Shown in pieces: positions 32,536-41,385 of a DNA stretch of 64,000 nucleotides; the stretch's first letter is position 1; every line of letters begins with the position of its first letter. The stretch is from positions 1 through 64,000 of the forward strand of contig CALBLK010000042.1 in the NCBI GenBank assembly GCA_937895845.1, given 5' to 3'. The position numbers were made by a program, and so were the translations under genes. This DNA comes from an uncultured Prevotella sp. GTDB lineage: Bacteria > Bacteroidota > Bacteroidia > Bacteroidales > Bacteroidaceae. The notes below the pieces were generated by a model. That model was not told the DNA's origin and did not search any database. It saw only the letters and a list, made by a program, of their open reading frames with translations.

Positions 32536-34524
32536 TTACCTTGCCACCAGCACGAAGCCGCCGCGCGGCTGCATGGTTATGCGCCTGGGAAGGCGCCCTG
32601 ACGGCATGGTGGCTATCTTCCATGACCGCGCTGACTGTCCGTCCTCGAAGAGGGTGGCCTTGCGGCGCGGCGCGCCCAGGAAGCTCCAGTCGACAGCTAT
32701 GGTCTGCGCCTCGTCGCGTCCGTTGATGCCGGCCACATACCATTGGCCGCCCCTGCGGCGGGCCATCACGGCACTTTCGCCCGGGTAGCCGCTGAGCAGG
32801 CGTGTCTCGTCCCATGCGGTGGGCAGGTCGGAGATGAAGCGGCGCACCTCCTCCGGCTGCGACAGGTAGCTCTCGGGCCTGTCGGCCCAGTGCATCAGCG
32901 CCGACTCGAAGAGCACGGGCAGGGCCAGCTCGTGCGCATGCGTTGTGATGTGGGGGTGCTGCGAGTCCGAGAAGGTGCAGGGGGTGTAGTCCATCGAGCC
33001 GATGACGCCCCGCGTGAACGGCAGGGTGGCGTTGTGGCAGGCGGCCCTGCCGGTGAGCACGGGCTTGTTGTTGTACCACTCGGCACCGTACACGCCCTCG
33101 GTGGAGAGCAGGTTGGGGTAAGTGCGCTGCCAGCCGCGGGGGACGGTGGCTCCGTGGAAGTTGACCGTGAGGTGGTGGCGCGCCGCACACTCAAGGAGGT
33201 CTATGCAGTACTCCATCGTTTCCTGCCTGTCGCCGGCGAAGAAGTCTATCTTCACCCCGGCCACGCCCATCCTCTCCAGCCAGGCGAACTCCCGCTCCCT
33301 GCTCTCAGGCGCGTTCAGCCTCTCGTGCGGGCCGGGCGCGCCCCACGCCTTGACCCACGCGGTGGAGGAGTTGTACCACAGCAGCGGCCACACGCCCCTG
33401 TCCCTGGCATATTGCAGGGCATCGGCGATGGTGGCGCCGTTCTTCATCTCGTCCCACTCGGCGTCTATCAGCACGTACGGCAGGCGCAGCGCCTGCGCCA
33501 TGTCCACATACTTCTTGATGATGCCCAGGTCGTTCGAGCCATGGTTGTAGGCCCAGTAAATCCAGCTCACGCTGCCCGGGCGGATCCACGAGGTGTCCTT
33601 CAGGCGGCAGGGCTCGCTGACATCGGTCACCAGGGTTGACGCCACGATGTCGCGCAGTCTGCCGACGATGACAACCCGCCACGGCGTGCTCCACGCGCCC
33701 GAATAGTGCTGCGTGTTCTCGTCCATGAACACGCGGTAGTCCTCGGGGCTCTGACTGTTCTTCAGCGACGAGGCGCTGTTTGCCCGCCCTACTCCGGCCT
33801 CGGTGATGAGGGCGAACACGTCTGGCTGGTGCGGGTCTGCCACCCTGGCCGCCCCGCCGGCGGTGCCGGCCTGGATGAGGGCCGGGTAGCCCCAGTGCCG
33901 GCTGCCTCCCCTGCCCGTGGTGCCCAGGGGGAAGAAGTTCTCGTAGGACTCGGTCCATTCCTGCATCCAGCGGCGCGTGCCCTCGGCGATGTGGTAGGTG
34001 GTGAGGTCTTGCGTGACGGCTGTGTGCTGCAGGCCCTCCAGCTCATAGCGGAAGGCCACGCCGTCGTCATACAGGCGCACCACCATGCGCTGCTTGCGGC
34101 CCAGGCCGTCGGCAAAGGTGTAGACCACTTCGTTGGCCTCGTTCGAGCAGTCGCGCCGCTTGCCCGCCAGCATCCGGTAGCGTTCGGAGATGCGCCTCGG
34201 CTCCGAGACGCCAACCAGCGCGAGGTTGCGGCCCCCGCCGTCCTTTGTGAGCACCCCGTAGCCTGTTATGCTGAGCACCGGGGTCGCGGCCCCGCCGCCG
34301 TGCCCGCCGCCATAGGCTATGCCGAAGGCGGCAGGGCGGGCGGCCCCGCCCCCGGCTGTCCACGCCACCTTGCCGTTGGGCGAGGTGAGAGGCGTCCGCA
34401 GGTCACCGGCAAGCATTGCGGAGCTAGCTGCAAGGAGAGCGACCGCTGAAAGGGCCGTCCTGCCGGACAGTCCGCCGTGCGCCATGATGCGCGCCATCGT
34501 GTGTGAAAGGTTCTTGAAAGTCAT
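32536..34524 (-). CDS. Glycoside hydrolase family 97
   Basis: A 662-residue secreted enzyme. N-terminal signal region (MAHGGLSGRTALSAVALLAASSAMLAG), N-terminal beta-super-sandwich (about 35-290), then the (beta/alpha)8 barrel with SWIYWAYNHGSNDLG, VLIDAEWDEM and GVKIDFFAGDRQETMEY, and a C-terminal beta-sheet domain. The Asp in KIDFF stands where retaining GH97 enzymes carry their nucleophile, while inverting alpha-glucosidases such as SusB lack it. Retaining alpha-galactosidase or beta-L-arabinopyranosidase activity is therefore more likely than alpha-glucosidase. Start at 34524 (MTFKNLSHTMARIMAHGG); the internal ATGs MARIM and MAHGG are alternatives. 26 nt after the GH43 gene. Confidence 0.88.
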   Translation of the reverse strand: MTFKNLSHTMARIMAHGGLSGRTALSAVALLAASSAMLAGDLRTPLTSPNGKVAWTAGGGAARPAAFGIAYGGGHGGGAATPVLSITGYGVLTKDGGGRNLALVGVSEPRRISERYRMLAGKRRDCSNEANEVVYTFADGLGRKQRMVVRLYDDGVAFRYELEGLQHTAVTQDLTTYHIAEGTRRWMQEWTESYENFFPLGTTGRGGSRHWGYPALIQAGTAGGAARVADPHQPDVFALITEAGVGRANSASSLKNSQSPEDYRVFMDENTQHYSGAWSTPWRVVIVGRLRDIVASTLVTDVSEPCRLKDTSWIRPGSVSWIYWAYNHGSNDLGIIKKYVDMAQALRLPYVLIDAEWDEMKNGATIADALQYARDRGVWPLLWYNSSTAWVKAWGAPGPHERLNAPESREREFAWLERMGVAGVKIDFFAGDRQETMEYCIDLLECAARHHLTVNFHGATVPRGWQRTYPNLLSTEGVYGAEWYNNKPVLTGRAACHNATLPFTRGVIGSMDYTPCTFSDSQHPHITTHAHELALPVLFESALMHWADRPESYLSQPEEVRRFISDLPTAWDETRLLSGYPGESAVMARRRGGQWYVAGINGRDEAQTIAVDWSFLGAPRRKATLFEDGQSARSWKIATMPSGRLPRRITMQPRGGFVLVAR

Positions 34525-34550
34525 GCCGTGTTCTGTACGAAAGGGTTGTG

Positions 34551-35903
34551 TCACTCCGCCGAGAACCGCCACCAGTCCAGGAGGAAGAGGTTGCGCTTCT
34601 GGATGTCGCCGCCCCTGAAGACAAGGTAGAGGTCGTGGACTCCCGGCACACGCTTCACCCTGGCGCTGAACGTCCTGTACTCGCCCTTGGTGTTGCCGAT
34701 GTCCACCCTGCCGATGCAGCTGCCGCTGACACTGTCGAGGCGGACCTCGACGCTGCCGCCCAGCATGTGGCAGGAGGCTGAGATCTCGAACCTTCGTGCG
34801 CCCCTCTTGAAGTCGACCCCCTTGACAAGGATGTGCTCGCCCTCGTCGACGCCGGCGACCACCTGGTTCCACCTGTTGTGCTGCGCCCACTGGTTTCGGG
34901 GCTGTGTCTTCAGGCCGTAGCCCCAGGCCATCGTCTCGGCCTCCACCCGGCGGTAGGGGTCAAAGGCGCCCGTCTGCTCCAGCTTGCAGTCCTGGAAGTA
35001 GGGTAGCTGGCGGATTGTGCCGTCGGGGTTGTAGGTCATCTCGGCGACCGACACCGAGCGCCGCTCGGCATGGCGGCCCGTCTCCAGGCGCAAGAGGTCG
35101 TAGTTCAGCCCGAAGCAATAGCTCTTGCCCTTGAAGTCGACGATGCCCGGGTGGTTGCCGCGGGTGCGCGGCGTGTGGTCCATGATGTGCCCCTTGTACT
35201 CCCATGGCCCGAGGGGGCCCCTGCTCATGGCATAGCCGATGCCCTCGGGGCAGCAGGTCGAGGCGAAGGCCAGGTAGTAGTGGCCGTTGCGCTTCCACAG
35301 CCATGGCCCCTCCTGGTAGTCCTTGATTTTCGGGAAGTGCATGATGGAGTCGGCATAGGAGACCATGTCCTCGTTGAGCTTCACCGCCTTCAGTTCGGGG
35401 TTGCCCCAGTACATGTAGGCCTGCCCGTCGTCGTCAACCCACACGGTGGGGTCGATGTCGAACCAGTCGCCCTCCCACACCAGGGGCTTACCGATGGGGT
35501 CAGTGAAAGGCCCGTAGGGGCTGTCGGCCACCAGCACCCCGATGCCGCGCCCGTGGATGGGGCAGTACATGTACCACTTGCCGTTGCGCTCGACCACCTG
35601 CTCGGCCCATGCGCCGTTGTCGCCCTTGAACCACTTGAAGTCCTTCAGCGAAGCCACGGCGCCGCAGTCCTGCCAGTTCACCATGTCGGTGGAGGTGTAG
35701 AGCAGCCAGTCTTTCATCATGAATCCCTCTGCCCCGTCCTCGTCGTGAGTGGTGTAGAGATACACCGTGTCGTTATGCACGTAGGGTGCGGGGTCGGCGG
35801 TGTACTTGGTCTGTATTATCGGCAGGTTAACCCCGCTGTCCTGTGCCGTCACCGCCATGGCCGGGACGATGCCCAGCAGGGCGGCCGTGAGTTGCTTTTT
35901 CAT
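34551..35903 (-). CDS. Glycoside hydrolase family 43 with CBM6-like module
   Basis: A 450-residue secreted enzyme. Signal peptide MKKQLTAALLGIVPAMAVTAQ; five-bladed propeller (about 25-310) with general base Asp in TADPAPYVHND, modulator Asp in FDIDPTVWVDDDG and general acid Glu in DYQEGPWLWKRNG; C-terminal CBM6-like beta-sandwich (about 325-450, VEAETMAWGYGLKTQ to LLDWWRFS). GH43 enzymes act as beta-xylosidases or alpha-L-arabinofuranosidases. Its place in the xylan gene block supports either. Between it and the next gene upstream is a 167-bp gap (35904-36070) in which I see no clear signal. Confidence 0.88.
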   Translation of the reverse strand: MKKQLTAALLGIVPAMAVTAQDSGVNLPIIQTKYTADPAPYVHNDTVYLYTTHDEDGAEGFMMKDWLLYTSTDMVNWQDCGAVASLKDFKWFKGDNGAWAEQVVERNGKWYMYCPIHGRGIGVLVADSPYGPFTDPIGKPLVWEGDWFDIDPTVWVDDDGQAYMYWGNPELKAVKLNEDMVSYADSIMHFPKIKDYQEGPWLWKRNGHYYLAFASTCCPEGIGYAMSRGPLGPWEYKGHIMDHTPRTRGNHPGIVDFKGKSYCFGLNYDLLRLETGRHAERRSVSVAEMTYNPDGTIRQLPYFQDCKLEQTGAFDPYRRVEAETMAWGYGLKTQPRNQWAQHNRWNQVVAGVDEGEHILVKGVDFKRGARRFEISASCHMLGGSVEVRLDSVSGSCIGRVDIGNTKGEYRTFSARVKRVPGVHDLYLVFRGGDIQKRNLFLLDWWRFSAE

Positions 35904-36070
35904 TTCTCTCTGCTTGCTTTTTGTTATTTTGCCATTTGTTATCTGTTATAAGTGGGTGTTCAGAATTATTCGCAAACATCTTTATGTCAGCAGACGCTTG
36001 TCATACTTTGAACACCTCCTTATCAAGGTATGTTTGTCACAGCGTGCCCGGTGTCGCGGGCGTGCGCGCG

Positions 36071-38650
36071 TCACTGCGCCAGGCAGGGGCCAAGGTAAGA
36101 CTTCTTCAGCCCTCCCCAGTCAACAATCACCTTCTGTACCATCATGCCGGCATCGCCGCAGATGAAAGCCAGCGTGTGCGAGGGCTTGGTCCTGTCGATG
36201 GGAAATGCCAGCCGGGCGACAGCCCCGTTTCTCAGCACCTGGTCTTTCCACGTCTTGCTGTATTCCTTGAACTTGTTGTCGAACACCTGCGGCTTGCAGC
36301 CGTCGACCGACACGCCAATCCTGGTGCCCATTCCCTTGTATATCGGGAAGAAGGGCACCGTGTAGAGTGTCACCTCCACCCGGTCGGCGTCAATCGCCGG
36401 CAGGGTGTACTCTATGCGGTCGCCGGTGGCGCTGGCTGCGTCGCCGCCCTTGCCGGTGGGCACGCCCAGCCGGATGACGCTCCAGTCGTAGCCCAGGCCT
36501 TCGACCACAGTTATCGGGTTGCCGCCGCTTTCCACCTTTTTCGAGTACTTGGTCAGGTCAACCACACAGCACCTGTCCAGGGCCTCCCTGCCCACGCCCA
36601 GGTCGACCGGCTCCTCGCCGGCACCCTTCGTGATGTCGAGCCTGGGCATCAGGTGCGACAGCGAGCACCATGCCGGCGCCATGTTCATCATGCCTCTCCA
36701 CTTTCCGCCGGCCGCGGCGTTGAACATTCCGTTGAGCGCCTCAATGCTGTCGAAGGCCTCCCTCGACTGGCGCGCGGCCCAGTTGGCCTGCTCCAGCCTG
36801 CCCTGCCTGAACAGCTCGTGGTTGAGCTGCGCCATGAGGAACTTGCGGTTCATCTGGTACGATGCCAGCACGGGGTGGCCCAGCATCTCGAAGAAAGCGT
36901 CGCGGCTGGCCGCGGGCAGCTCGTCCATGAGCGACTTCACGTCATTGGCCAGAAGCTCGTAGTCCCTGAGCCGGCACTGGGCCTCGCCGTAGTTCCGGAA
37001 AGAGTACTCCGTGTCTTTCAGCCCAGTGTACTCCTTCGAGTCCCACTCGCGCTCCCATCCCATGAACTCGGGCTTCCTGCTCCATGCCAGGCGGTAGTAG
37101 GTGTCGAGGATGCTCTGGAACCGCGGCGTGTAGGCCTGTCCGAACAGCTGGCCCAGGTAGTGGCTCTGGTGGCGGTTGACCGTCTGGATGGTGAAGTCGC
37201 CGGCATTCCAGGCCAGGTCGAAGAAGGTCTTGATGCCCAGCTCCATCGGCTTGATGTCGCCCACGTTGAGCAGCCAGTAGCGGTCGGCCCCGGTGTGGTA
37301 GGCCTTCATCAGCTCCTCGTACATCAGCACGGGCGGTGTCGTGCAGAGCCACAGGTAGTCGTGCGGCGGGCCGAGGTAAGACAGGTGGTAGTACACACCC
37401 GCGCGCCCGCTGCGCTTTTGCTCGCCGGGGTTGCTCACGCGCTTCATGTAGCCGTAGTTGTCGTCAACCCACACCAGCGTGACGTCCCCGGGCACCTGCA
37501 GCCCGTTCTCATAGACGTCCATCGCCTCCTTGTAGGGCACGTAGATCTGGGGGATGTCCTTGACGCTCCTTTTGATGTGGCGGGCCAGCAGGGCGCGCTG
37601 GTCGCCGATGATTTTCCCCATCAGCTCCGTCTGCCGGTCTAACGGCAGGTTGCCCCGAAGGCCGGCGTCGTGCAGCCCGCGCATGCCCATGGTGTAGATG
37701 TTGTCGTAAGGGGAGGCGAAGCTCAGCCTGGCATCCCACTTTTTCTTCACTCCCTCGGCATTGGTGTCATAGTTCCACTCGCCGTCGCGCTTGGTGTCCC
37801 ACTCCCATTTCGAGGCCGTGTTGATGAGCAGTGGCTCGCAATGCGAGGTTGTAATCATGATGCCGAACGAGTCGGCCACCAGCTGGCTCCCGGGGTGCGA
37901 GTAGAAGGCTCCCGTGCACTCGTGCATGGCAGGGCCCAGCATGTTCCCCTTGAGGCGGAGTATCAGCTCGCACACCTTGGCGTAGGTCTTGGGGCCGATG
38001 TCGCCCAGGCTCTTCTCGAAGTTGCCGGAGGCCCACGGCTTCAGGCCCCAGTCCTCGTCGTTGATGAAGAAGCCGCGGTACTTCACGCTGGGGCTGGCGG
38101 ACACCTCGCCGCCCGCCAGCCACACCTCCCTGCGGCTTTTCACGGGGACGTCGCTCCACCAGTAGAACGGCGACACGCCCATTCTCTCCGAGACGGTCAG
38201 CGCGCCGTAGGCCGTGCCGCGCTTGTCGCTGCCCACGATGACAAGGGCCTCGCCAACGTTTCCGGCAGGGTTCCTGACGGTCTGGATGGCATACTGCTCC
38301 CAGCCGCCGCGGAGCGACTTCACGTCAATGCGGCCCTGCCTGGCCAGCCTGTCTATGAAGGCGTTGCTGCCCAGCGTGCCAATCACGACAACCCTGTCAC
38401 CGCTCACCTTCTTGCTGACACTGAGCCCGGGCATGCAGCCCGTCACCCTGCTTACATCATCGGCAAACATGCGGGCCACCTTCTTTACCACTGTGGCCTC
38501 GGCGGGCGAGACATACACGGGCGATGCCTGCCGGCCGGTCACTATTGCAAAGGCCCCGCCGGCAGGCCCGCTCACCACTTTGACCGCTGCCACTGCCGCG
38601 AGCTGAAGCGACAGCCATACACACGACAGTAAAATAAATCTCTTCTTCAT
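36071..38650 (-). CDS. Glycoside hydrolase family 115 (divergent copy 2)
   Basis: An 859-residue secreted enzyme, paralogue of 8577-11159. Signal peptide MKKRFILLSCVWLSLQLAAVAAV. Shared GH115 framework: KRGTAYGALTVSERMGVSPFYWWSDVPV, KYRGFFINDEDWGLKPW, LVWVDDNYGYMKRV, LLNVGDIKPMELGIKTFFDLAWN. Several active-site loops differ from copy 1: LGPAMHECTGAF instead of MWPAMWGWSF, and MRGLHDAGL instead of MRGDGDAPM. Substrate preference may therefore differ (for example terminal versus internal glucuronosyl, or another uronic acid). Upstream gap of 148 bp (38651-38798) contains a TACTTTAG-like box but no good promoter. Confidence 0.9.
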   Translation of the reverse strand: MKKRFILLSCVWLSLQLAAVAAVKVVSGPAGGAFAIVTGRQASPVYVSPAEATVVKKVARMFADDVSRVTGCMPGLSVSKKVSGDRVVVIGTLGSNAFIDRLARQGRIDVKSLRGGWEQYAIQTVRNPAGNVGEALVIVGSDKRGTAYGALTVSERMGVSPFYWWSDVPVKSRREVWLAGGEVSASPSVKYRGFFINDEDWGLKPWASGNFEKSLGDIGPKTYAKVCELILRLKGNMLGPAMHECTGAFYSHPGSQLVADSFGIMITTSHCEPLLINTASKWEWDTKRDGEWNYDTNAEGVKKKWDARLSFASPYDNIYTMGMRGLHDAGLRGNLPLDRQTELMGKIIGDQRALLARHIKRSVKDIPQIYVPYKEAMDVYENGLQVPGDVTLVWVDDNYGYMKRVSNPGEQKRSGRAGVYYHLSYLGPPHDYLWLCTTPPVLMYEELMKAYHTGADRYWLLNVGDIKPMELGIKTFFDLAWNAGDFTIQTVNRHQSHYLGQLFGQAYTPRFQSILDTYYRLAWSRKPEFMGWEREWDSKEYTGLKDTEYSFRNYGEAQCRLRDYELLANDVKSLMDELPAASRDAFFEMLGHPVLASYQMNRKFLMAQLNHELFRQGRLEQANWAARQSREAFDSIEALNGMFNAAAGGKWRGMMNMAPAWCSLSHLMPRLDITKGAGEEPVDLGVGREALDRCCVVDLTKYSKKVESGGNPITVVEGLGYDWSVIRLGVPTGKGGDAASATGDRIEYTLPAIDADRVEVTLYTVPFFPIYKGMGTRIGVSVDGCKPQVFDNKFKEYSKTWKDQVLRNGAVARLAFPIDRTKPSHTLAFICGDAGMMVQKVIVDWGGLKKSYLGPCLAQ

Positions 38651-38798
38651 ACGTGCTTATGCTTGTTTATATTATGGTACACACTTATATTTGTTTGAGC
38701 TAAAGTACGAAAGCGAGCGCAATCTGGCAAGAAGACGCGGTCTCTTTTAAAAAACATTAAGTGTTTTCACCGTTTCGGCCCGGAAAGCCGGCAGGCTG

Positions 38799-41204
38799 TC
38801 AGTCTCCGCCCGTCGGCCGCCCCTCTCTCACCAGGCGCACGCCATAGATCTGCCCAACCTGCTTGCCCTTGTGCGCCACAAACTTCACCCTTACCTCGCG
38901 CTTGCCCCTGACAAGGGCGGCGGGAATGGCGTAGCTGACGGTCTTGAACTGCGTGGTGCGCCAGCGGCGGCTGTTGTTCACGCTTGCCAGGAGCCGGCTG
39001 TCAATGTAGATGTCAAACTCGCTGGTGCGCCAGTCGTCCTGCCCCCAGAACGTGAGCTGGAGGCTCAGGCTGTCCTCGCCCCCGGTCTGCATCAGGTAGC
39101 TGAAGAAGTGGCCGTCGCGGGCGTCGCGGAAGAACACGCCCTCGGTGTTGCCCCTGTCCGAGGCGTCGGTCTCCATGCGGTGGTCGGTCTCGGGCTGCTG
39201 CTCTCCCGGGCTCACCTTGTCCACCGTGCGGGCCTCCAGCGCCTGGCGCGCCTTCTCCTCGCCGGCCAGTCTCTGCAAGTAGCTTCGGTATTCGCCCTCG
39301 TCCAGGGCCAGCCAGTACATCATGTAGCGCGCGTCGTGAATCTCGAAGAAGGGCTGCAGCTCGCCTTCGACGGCGTTCTCCATGCGCGTGGCCAGTCTGA
39401 AATGCAAGGGCTTGCCTGGCACGGGCACCAGGTCGCCGGCGATGTCGCCGACGCGCCTCGGCAGGAGGATGGGAGCCTTGTCGAGCGGCAGCTTCCGCCC
39501 GCCGGCATACTGTCCGAAGCGGCTGTCGTCGGCAATGAGCGAGCGCAGGTCTTCCGTGCCCGTCTTCATGCCCAGCAGCACCGGACCGTACATGATGGCC
39601 ACATACTGCGGCACATTGACCAGCGGCCTGACACTGGCGCGCATGGGCATGGACACCTCCACCCGGTCGCCTTTCTTCCACTTTCGGCTGATGCAGACAA
39701 AGCCGTTCTCCTCGTAGCTCCCGGCGTCAAAGCCAACGCCCCTCACGGCGAAGCGGTCGCACCAGGAGGGCTTGCGAATCTTCAGGGTGAAGGCGCCCCT
39801 CCCCTTGGTCACCTCGATGGTTGACGTCTCGCCGTAGGGGAAGGCTGTCTGCTGGCGGATTTTCATGTTGCGCTCCCTCCAGTTCAGCTCCGAAGCCACA
39901 AAGAGGTTCACGTAGAGCGCGTCGCCGGCGGCCTTCGCGCCCCTGTCGCGCGTCCACACAAACTGGCCGTACTTGCCGTGGTCCTCCATGCCCGTGCCCA
40001 CGCAGCACCACATGGCCTCGTTTGGCGCGGAGTAGTTGCGGTAATGGCGCGGGCGCGCCGGCGTGAAATACACATAGCCTCCGTGCACGGGATGCTGTGC
40101 GGAGAGGATGTGGTTGAACAGCGCCGTCTCGTAGAAGTCGCCATACATGCCCCGGTGGCTGGCGCGGTTCAGAAACTCGGTCAGCTTCAGCATGTTGTAG
40201 GTGTTGCACGTCTCCGGGCCGTCAATGTCGTTAACATAGTCGATACAGGCCTCCCGGGCCGGGAAATGCTCGCGGCGGCTGTTGCCTCCCAGAGCGAGCG
40301 AGCGCCGGCGCGTCACCGTCTCCCAGAAGAACTCGCCGGCCTTGTGATACTGCGTGTCGCCGTCCAGCTCGGCAATGCGCTGGTAGCCTATGGCCTTGGG
40401 TATCTGCGTGTTGGCGTGCATGTTGTCAAGACAGTCCCTGCCCTGCGCCATCGGCACGAGCAGCAGCTTGTGCGAGAAGCGGCGCGCGCAGTCCAGGTAC
40501 TTCCTGCTGCCGGTCATGGCATAGGCGTCGGCCAGCACCTCGTTCATGCCGCCGTGCTCGTTGCCCAGCATCTTCTCCATCTGCACGTCGCTCAGGCCGG
40601 CGGTGATGTCAACGGCCCAGTCGCAGAACCTCAGGAAGAGCTCCCTCGCCTGCCCGCTGCCGCCGTAGAGCCAGGCGTCGCGCAGCCCGGCGAACATCTT
40701 GTGGATGTTGTAGAACGGCGCCCATGTTCCGAAGTACGGCCCGAAGTCGCCCTTGCTGAAAGCCGTCCACACCCTGGCGCTGTTAGGCACGCCACCGATA
40801 TAGTTGCGGCACCAGGCCTCGCTGCGCCCGTTGTTGGCGTCCAGCACCAGCCGTAGCTCTGAAACCATATACTCCATGCGCCTGCGGCACTCCGCGTCGC
40901 CTGTCGCGGCGTTGGCGGCGAGCGCCGAGAGGTAGTGCCCGCCCACATGGCCGTCAAGCCCGTCCCAGTTGGGATAGGAGGGCTTGCGGGGCTGCAGCCC
41001 CGCCTCCTTGCGGTAGGGGGCCAGCATCCTGTCGCAGTCATACTTCAGGAGCACCTGCACGTTCAGGTCGCGCGCGCGCTTCAGCGGTCCGTCAAGCAGG
41101 GTGATGTCACCCAGCGGAAACTCATCCTTGTAGAGCCTGTCCTGCGCCACCGCGGCAGCAGCTGGCGCCATGCCCAGCAGGGCGATTACGAGTTGTCTCT
41201 TCAT
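38799..41204 (-). CDS. GH127/DUF1680-type beta-L-arabinofuranosidase-like enzyme
   Basis: An 801-residue secreted protein. Signal peptide MKRQLVIALLGMAPAAAAVAQ (start 41204; the longer frame adds a charged stretch). (alpha/alpha)6 barrel of the DUF1680 type (about 25-420) with NWDGLDGHVGGHYLSALA, GNEHGGMNEVLADAY, ETCNTYNMLKLTEFL and EAMWCCVGTGMEDHGKYG; the cysteine-rich ETCNTYN...CCVGTG region holds the Zn-linked nucleophile cysteine in GH127/GH146. Then beta-sandwich domains and a C-terminal accessory domain (about 680-801). GH127 or GH146 acting on arabinose side chains is the best guess. A T-rich microsatellite lies in the 181-bp gap upstream. Confidence 0.87.
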   Translation of the reverse strand: MKRQLVIALLGMAPAAAAVAQDRLYKDEFPLGDITLLDGPLKRARDLNVQVLLKYDCDRMLAPYRKEAGLQPRKPSYPNWDGLDGHVGGHYLSALAANAATGDAECRRRMEYMVSELRLVLDANNGRSEAWCRNYIGGVPNSARVWTAFSKGDFGPYFGTWAPFYNIHKMFAGLRDAWLYGGSGQARELFLRFCDWAVDITAGLSDVQMEKMLGNEHGGMNEVLADAYAMTGSRKYLDCARRFSHKLLLVPMAQGRDCLDNMHANTQIPKAIGYQRIAELDGDTQYHKAGEFFWETVTRRRSLALGGNSRREHFPAREACIDYVNDIDGPETCNTYNMLKLTEFLNRASHRGMYGDFYETALFNHILSAQHPVHGGYVYFTPARPRHYRNYSAPNEAMWCCVGTGMEDHGKYGQFVWTRDRGAKAAGDALYVNLFVASELNWRERNMKIRQQTAFPYGETSTIEVTKGRGAFTLKIRKPSWCDRFAVRGVGFDAGSYEENGFVCISRKWKKGDRVEVSMPMRASVRPLVNVPQYVAIMYGPVLLGMKTGTEDLRSLIADDSRFGQYAGGRKLPLDKAPILLPRRVGDIAGDLVPVPGKPLHFRLATRMENAVEGELQPFFEIHDARYMMYWLALDEGEYRSYLQRLAGEEKARQALEARTVDKVSPGEQQPETDHRMETDASDRGNTEGVFFRDARDGHFFSYLMQTGGEDSLSLQLTFWGQDDWRTSEFDIYIDSRLLASVNNSRRWRTTQFKTVSYAIPAALVRGKREVRVKFVAHKGKQVGQIYGVRLVREGRPTGGD

Positions 41205-41385
41205 GTCTTCTCTTTGTTTGTTTTGTTTTGTTTTTTCTGTTGTCTTGTCACTGTTCAACCAAGCCGGCCATCGACAGTGTCCTCCGCCCTTGCCACTGTC
41301 ACACGTCCACTGCCAAAGGCTCCCCCCCGCACAGCGCCGTTTTTCCGGCTTCCGCCAGGCAGCGCCACATCAGGCTGCCTTTCCC

